Assembly: GCA_950295325.1 (NCBI GenBank)
Contig: OX485808.1
Span: 15,336,527-15,400,526 of the forward strand
Direction of reading: 5' to 3'
Source: Polytrichum commune
Lineage: Eukaryota; Streptophyta; Polytrichopsida; Polytrichales; Polytrichaceae
DNA: 64,000 bases
Each line of letters begins with the position of its first letter. Positions within the stretch are counted from its first letter, which is position 1. The translations under genes and the position numbers were made by a program. Below the pieces are notes generated by a model. The model made no database searches, was not told the DNA's origin, and saw only the letters and a program-made list of their open reading frames with translations. Below, in pieces: positions 58,822 through 64,000 of this stretch.

Positions 58822-59432
58822 CCTCTAAAATGACCTTCGGCATGGTCCCTATACCACTCATAGGCTTCGCCCTCTAAAGTGGTGGGAAACCAAACTAACC
58901 AATAACCCGGGTTAGTCACGAGGGAACTAGCCAACCTCTCCATATACCTTTTCATATGCCTTGAGGGATCCTCATCCTTAGTTCCATAAAACTTAGGAAG
59001 GTGGGACGGTATGTCCAACGCTTGTAAGTTTTGTGGAACTACGATGGGTAAGCCTCTCGGCCTAACCAATGGATCAATCTGCGGTATAGGAGGTATGGGT
59101 GGCGGATCCATTTCTCGACCCCCGTCCATCGTGATTGATGAACTCTCTAACAATCCACTATCAACTCCTACCGGAAACTTCTCTCTAGATGTATATTTTT
59201 CCGACAAAGTTTCTCCACTCAACTTGAAGGGAGTGATCTCTTCTTCAAGTTGAGCTCCTAATTCTAATGTATCTAGAATTGATCTAGTCCTAGGTTCAAC
59301 ATTTAAGCAACTCTCTATCCTAACCTCATCTTGTTCTACTCTATTACTACTTCTAGAAGATCGCCTCTTCCGCGTAGATTTTTCCAATCCTACTATCAAG
59401 CTTGGTTTTTGAGAACGAGTCTTACCTTGCAT
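58794..59432 (-). CDS. Gypsy gag, N-terminal part
   Basis: The first ATG is at 59432 (MQGKTRSQKPS). A basic, then acidic/Ser-rich N-terminus is followed by a Pro-rich segment (MDPPPIPPIPQIDPLVRPRG) and the first half of the gag domain: HLPKFYGTKDEDPSRHMKRY and WFPTTLEGEAYEWYRDHAEG. The frame stops just after the shift point to the next gag ORF. Confidence 0.85.
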   Translation of the reverse strand: MQGKTRSQKPSLIVGLEKSTRKRRSSRSSNRVEQDEVRIESCLNVEPRTRSILDTLELGAQLEEEITPFKLSGETLSEKYTSREKFPVGVDSGLLESSSITMDGGREMDPPPIPPIPQIDPLVRPRGLPIVVPQNLQALDIPSHLPKFYGTKDEDPSRHMKRYMERLASSLVTNPGYWLVWFPTTLEGEAYEWYRDHAEGHFRGWDQLQRSS

Positions 59433-60361
59433 TCCATAAGAATCGATCAACCCTCACTTGACCAAAATACAATTATCACATTTCCCCTCTTAGTATTATC
59501 ACTTTTCTTGGTGTAAATTAAAACTTATGGAGGTGAGGAAAGAGAACCTGCAAGCCCACTTAAGTGAAACAATCCCCAACAAGGGATAGGCATGTTCATG
59601 CCAATTCTTAGTCAAGTCGGAGCATCACCTCCGCACTTTCCTTCGAATAGGCACTCACTACAATACCGATAGTGAGGGGGTGACCGTTGCCATACACTAC
59701 ATTGAAAATCAAGGCATCACCCTCAAGTTCCAAAATAATGTGATGGCTAAGGAATTACCCTCTACCACGGGTAACGACAATAACAATTACGAAAATCGTT
59801 CCTTAATTATTTAGAAGTTTCAATTGGAAGAAAATGACGTACCTCAAGCTATTGCTTCCCCCTGCGCATTAGCACTTCCCTCGGTCGTAGTTCAAAATGA
59901 TCTTACAATCACTAAATCTAACTAATAATTCTAACCTATGGATTCCAAAATCCCAAAAACTTGGAGACTCACCCCGAGGTGAGTGTCAAAGTCGAAAATC
60001 CTAAATTAATTATCCATCTAAAATTTTAATTAGCTACCGATCTTAGGTTCCTTTTGATCTTTTTATCAAACTTCCAAGAGGGTGGCGAACGTACCTTCGC
60101 CGCGCTCCTTCCTCAAGAATGAATTTGCATAAATGACAATGCAATCCATTCCAAGGAATAATTGAAATACAACTAATTTAATAAATTTAAATGTAAAACC
60201 CGAGAGAGAAAACTTACCGCACCTTGAGTGCTCCTTCCTCTCTCTCACGTTCGTGTCTCCAACTTCCTACTTGCCTCCAAGTCTTTTAGTTTCCTAGTCT
60301 CCTAGTTGCCTCCAAGCTTTGTAACTATTACCCGCTTCACTCCCGGCGGACGCACCATTTA
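59433..60361 (-). other. Leader between 5' LTR and gag, with primer-binding-site-like sequence
   Basis: No coding features were seen. Four bases inside the 5' LTR, at about 60340-60357 on the minus strand, TGGTGCGTCCGCCGGGAG starts with TGG as expected for pairing with a tRNA 3' CCA. The tRNA could not be assigned. The rest is AT-rich leader. Confidence 0.6.
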
Positions 60362-62392
60362 TGTGAGGCCAAATCCACCACCCTTAAGCGTCCTAGTCCG
60401 GGTGATGACTTTGAGAATCACATTTATCTATTACAACATTGAACCATGTGCAAGGTAATTTTCATGTTCAATTGGACGTGTATTGTCTCGCTCATTGTGC
60501 TTTATTAATGTTGGCCTCTTGGCTTATGTTAGAGTTGGCTTTCTCAAGAGTCCAACCCGCGGCTTTAGCCGCGCATGCCCTTACGGACATTCCCCTCACT
60601 CTTTTGAGTCTCACCCCCTCTATCTTGCCATTGCAAGAGTCCTTCACATTCTCCATTAATAATGCAAGTAAGTTATTTTGAACGATAGGTACAAGTGTTG
60701 AAAAACACTTTACTCTATAGTCAATGTTACATTTAATCATATGAGACTTCCACACTCCTTGCCTATCCTATTGAGCCTAACACTTGCCTAATAACTATTT
60801 TAGTCTACGATTGGTCTAACACCCTATTGGGTGGCTTAGTGGCACCCTTCACACAATCTTAGACTTAGCTTACTAATTCTACCAACTATCTAATTAGCCA
60901 TGGTACGACTCCCACCTAGTTACCGGCATCCCCTTGATAGCCTCGGATTCCACCACTTAGTACTCCTTATGCCCGCAAAGCCATAGTCTCGGCCCTCCAC
61001 TTATACCAGCAAGCCAGTTCGGCTGCCCAGCTCTACCAGCAAGCCAATCTTCGGCTCCTCCTTATACCAGCAAGCCAGTTCGGCTGCCCAGCTCTACCAG
61101 CAAGCCAGTCTTCAGCTCCTCCTTATACCAGCAAGCCAGTTCGGCTGCCCAGCTCTATCAGCAAGCCAGTCTTCGGCTCCTCCTTATACCGGCAAGCCAG
61201 TTCAGCTGCCCAACTCTACCAGCAAGCCAGTCTTCGGCTTCTCCACTTATACCAGCAAGCCAATTCGGCTGCCCAGCTCTACCAGCAAGCCAATTCGGCT
61301 GCCCAGCTCTACCAGCAAGCCAGTCTTCGGCTCCTCCTTATACCAGCAAGCCAGTTCGGCTGCCCAGCTCTACCAGCAAGCCAGTCTTCGGCTTCTCCAC
61401 TTATACCGGCAAGCCAGTTCAGCTGCCCAACTCTACCAGCAAGCCAGTCTTCGGCTTCTCCACTTATACCAGCAAGCTAGTTCGGCTGCCCAGCTCTACC
61501 AGCAAGCCAGTCTTCGGCTCCTCCTTATACCAGCAAGCCAGTTCGGCTGCCCAGCTCTACCAGCAAGCCAGTCTTCGGCTTCTCCACTTATACCAGCAAG
61601 CCAGTTCGGCTACCCAGCTCTACCAACAAGCCAGTCTTCGGCTCCTCCTTATACCAGCAAGGTCTTATTGACTATATATCCATTCTATTTGGCTAGCTAC
61701 CCTTAATGCACCCCCTCTAATTCACTAATCAAAGATTTTTTCTCTTTTTTAGTTCTTCTTCCCCTTGCTCCTAAGTCATAAACTAATCTAACACCCCACT
61801 TTTGCTAACCACCACCTAATCACTACATGTGAACTTAAGCTCTAGAGCTCCCTCACTTGGGAGGCCTTGAGAGAGAGGGCTTAACTAATTAACTTCACTA
61901 AAACTAATGTCGCACACACGTGGCTCGAGCTCTTAAGAGCTTGCTCCCTTGAGAACGCTTGATGGAGAGAGTCGCAAATGAGAGAAAGAACACCTTAAGT
62001 AGCAAAGAGGGAGAGAGGGAGAGAGAGGTGAGGATAGGGTGGGAGGATTAGCACCTCCAATCACAACCCCTTAACCTTCACCTTCAAAGTAGGGACTAAT
62101 CCCCTTCCACCAAGCTTCCTTCTTCCTAAACTACCAAGGTGGATCCAAAAGTGGGCATTTAACCCGCTGAGCTCACCTTGCCTCACCTTACCCTTTACTC
62201 ACATAATCAAGGCATCCTCTTATTGAAATCAACCCTTGAAATAACTACACAACACATTCTAATGCCTAAACTTAAATCCAAACCACACTTCACTCTTTTT
62301 ATGTTTTGTGAATAATCATAACACATCCAAGTCAAACTAAAATTGGTTTCGAAGAGTTAATCACCACATGTGGGCACCATTTTGGGCTCACA
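60362..62392 (-). repeat. 5' LTR, 2,031 bp
   Basis: Same termini as the 54003-55507 LTR but 526 bp longer, mostly because of the minisatellite at 60985-61665. The 61720-62392 part is nearly identical to the other LTR (including the GGGAGAGA run, shorter here); the 60425-60985 part is strongly diverged. Confidence 0.88.
60985..61665. repeat. Minisatellite inside the 5' LTR, about 11 units of 60-63 bp
   Basis: Each unit consists of two related halves: TATACCAGCAAGCCAGTTCG, gctgcccagctc, then TACCAGCAAGCCAGTCTTCG, gctcctcct or gcttctccact. One unit near 61263-61310 is a shortened duplicate half. Units are highly similar, so the array is young or homogenised. Confidence 0.95.
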
Positions 62393-62876
62393 GGTGGCCA
62401 CTGGTACAGCGTGGCCGGCGCCACGGTGGAGAACGCGACAGGCTGGCAGGGAGAGATGACAGCGTGGATGCTGGGAGCACCGGGATCACAAGCAGAACCG
62501 GGCGGGCTGCGCTGTGTAGGTTTCGAGGACTGACACGGGTTTGCTGCGCCTCGGAGTTCGGGCTAAAATTAAGACATTTGGGTTTCCTAATGTTAGGGGC
62601 CCCAATGCATAGAGCATCAAGCATTCACTAGCCTTAAATATGCAAGCCTGCAACTTCAGATCATTGGGATCCGCATCCTTGTCCACCACATCAAATGTGA
62701 TCAAGATGGGCAAGGAGTAAATTTGAAGGGCTATTACCCTTATTTTGGGGTCCAGCCCTTCATTTTCCCTTCAAAATATTTTGCAACCCTTCAAAAATGA
62801 AGGGTTAATTTTCTATAAACCGTTCAAAATGATCAGCAAAAAAAAAGTAACCCTTCCCTAATAATACTTTGAGAAA
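62393..62876. other. Flank of the LTR element, GC-rich at first
   Basis: Positions 62393-62560 are GC-rich (cgtggccggcgccacggtgg) and contain no recognised gene. They are the sequence next to the 5' LTR outer end. Positions 62700-62870 are low complexity, with repeated CCCTTCAAAA-like words. Confidence 0.45.
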
Positions 62877-63430
62877 AATGAGATCACTTGCTCATCTCAC
62901 ATCTGTCACCCCTCAGTCTGACAAGATTGCAGTAGAAACTGAGAGTCAGAGAGAGTATGGCCTCACAGAGACAGGTGGAGACTCGAGAGAGTCCGGACTC
63001 TGGATCCTAAAGTCACGGAAAAAAAAAGGCCAACAAAATGAGATCGCTTGCAGCCTTGCACCTCTCTCTCACCCAATTCTGCAAAAATCAAGTTGGATGC
63101 ATAGGAGTCTTAGCGTAAGCAAGTTATAGATTTGACACTCAAGAGTCACAAAGTGGTGCTTCATTGTCAAACATAAAAACTTGGAATCTGGAGATGACTT
63201 TCAATACTTACGAGTGCAAAGGTAAAATGAGATCGCTTGCACCTGTCTCTCACCCAATTATGCAAAAATCAAAGTTGGGTTCATAGGAGCCTCGCTGCCT
63301 CAACTAACTTGCAAGCTAAAGATTCGACATTCAAGAGTCACAAAAGTATGCTTCCTTGTAAATCAGACAAACTTGGGATCTGGAGATGACTGACTTTAGT
63401 ACATTCGGGTGCAAAGATAACAATGAGATC
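62877..63430. repeat. Tandem units of about 160-197 bp
   Basis: Units start with AATGAGATCRCNTGC at 62877, 63037, 63225 and 63422 (the last partial). The second and third are clearly homologous throughout (ctctcacccaatt, gcaaaaatcaa, ttcaagagtcacaaa or variants, atctggagatgact, gtgcaaag). The first shares mainly its head. Confidence 0.8.
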
Positions 63431-63479
63431 GCGTGCATCTCTCAAAGTCTCAGAACTAGAGCTGGATCTCGACGAAGAA

Positions 63480-64000
63480 ATTAGATAGGGGGGACGTTAA
63501 GTACCCCCCCACGAACTAATAGGGATTCCATATTCGGGCGGGGGCAGCCCTCCCACGAAATTTCTGGCCCCGCCCGGATTTTTTCCAAACCCGCCCGAAA
63601 ATAGCTGCCCGCCCCGCCCGAAAACGAAAAAAACATTGCTCTTCCATTCTTGAAGGCCGCTTGACTACAAATCCCATATTGAGTGCACTTCACCTTCAAG
63701 GTCTCAAATCCAATATATATGTGCACTTCCACCTAGTAAACAAGGCATTAAATGGGATTTCATTCCGGAAGTGAAACCATCAACCAAGAATGTAATTAAC
63801 TTGGAAGTCAAAAAATTAGAAAATCCTCATCAACATTGAGGTTATAATTTTTATGACTTACCATTTGAAATTGTCTTCGTCATTCTTAAATGACACTTAA
63901 ATTTAGTGTGCTGATGTGGTATGTATATTTTATAATATTTTAGATAATTCTGGCTACTTTCAAGAATATTCATACACACTTATTTATAATATATACTTAA
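63480..64000. other. CCCGCCCGAAAA-word segment, then AT-rich DNA
   Basis: Positions 63487-63509 can form a GGGGGG/CCCCCC hairpin around acgttaagta. From 63530 to 63625 CGCCCGAAAA, CCCGCCC and CCCCGCCCG words recur. The remainder is AT-rich with no gene seen. Confidence 0.5.

Larger units (their letters stand above)
54003..62392 (-). mobile_element. Ty3/Gypsy-type LTR retrotransposon with gag-protease only
   Basis: Two LTR-like units (54003-55507 and 60362-62392) share the same terminal sequences (TGTGAGGCC...GGGCTCACA on the plus strand). The coding strand is minus, so 60362-62392 is the 5' LTR. After it comes a primer-binding-site-like TGGTGCGTCCGCCGGGAG, then an untranslated leader, gag in two frames, zinc knuckles and an aspartic protease. 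Reverse transcriptase, RNase H and integrase are absent: only about 230 bp separate the last ORF from the 3' LTR. The element therefore depends on others or is dead. The 5-bp flanks (gtgtc and ggtgg) do not match. Confidence 0.88.

Noticed and set aside
60985-61665. CRISPR-like array
   Set aside because: Repeats are contiguous, without unique spacers, inside an LTR of a plant element; it is a minisatellite.

Overview
This window is plant nuclear DNA. It holds two intron-containing plant genes, both resolvable to exon level from reading frames and GT-AG splice sites, set in a long landscape of decayed transposable elements. There is no operon structure, no ribosome-binding-site pattern and no CRISPR array. 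The gene set and element types (Gypsy with a DGGSS protease, plant L1-type LINE, MULE, PIF/Harbinger and Tc1/mariner MITEs) fit a land plant, most likely a flowering plant. I cannot name the species.

Layout: (1) 1-6049, minus strand: a CALMODULIN-BINDING PROTEIN 60 (CBP60) gene, eight exons visible, truncated by the left window edge inside the last exon; its 5' leader and promoter lie at 6050-7140. (2) 7141-29100: gene-free repeat DNA with several elements whose target-site duplications can be read directly: a 1-kb MULE with a 9-bp duplication (9586-10599), a related MULE copy interrupted by a Harbinger-type MITE with a TAA duplication (18437-19045), another Harbinger-type MITE with a TTA duplication (27876-28298), and TA-flanked MITEs (14132-14490, 24628-24846). 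(3) 29100-34100: coding-like but broken minus-strand reading frames that I do not recognise, a 185-bp fold-back built of CAGCTGATG-type words, and four diverged tandem repeats of about 330 bp. (4) 36112-40744, plus strand: a complete 12-exon sulfite oxidase gene encoding 414 residues and ending in the peroxisomal signal SNL. A splice donor overlaps its stop codon, and an in-frame downstream exon could replace the SNL end. (5) 41800-45100: a tRNA-Gly 5'-half remnant and a decayed LINE (ORF1 and endonuclease, no reverse transcriptase). (6) 45200-47830: minisatellite, a TA-flanked MITE, a 71-bp triplication and a composite fold-back MULE with a perfect 9-bp duplication. (7) 47830-54000: repeat-like DNA without recognisable genes. 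(8) 54003-62392: a Gypsy-type LTR element in minus orientation with gag and protease but no reverse transcriptase, RNase H or integrase. Its two LTRs differ strongly and carry different internal minisatellites, and it lacks a matching target-site duplication. (9) 62393-64000: flanking repeat DNA with about 190-bp tandem units.

The two real genes are functionally independent: CBP60 is a nuclear calmodulin-regulated DNA-binding factor family, and sulfite oxidase is a peroxisomal molybdenum enzyme that oxidises sulfite to sulfate. Nothing here suggests they work together. The most testable unusual item is the possible alternative last exon of sulfite oxidase, which would swap a peroxisomal targeting tail for a Cys-rich one.
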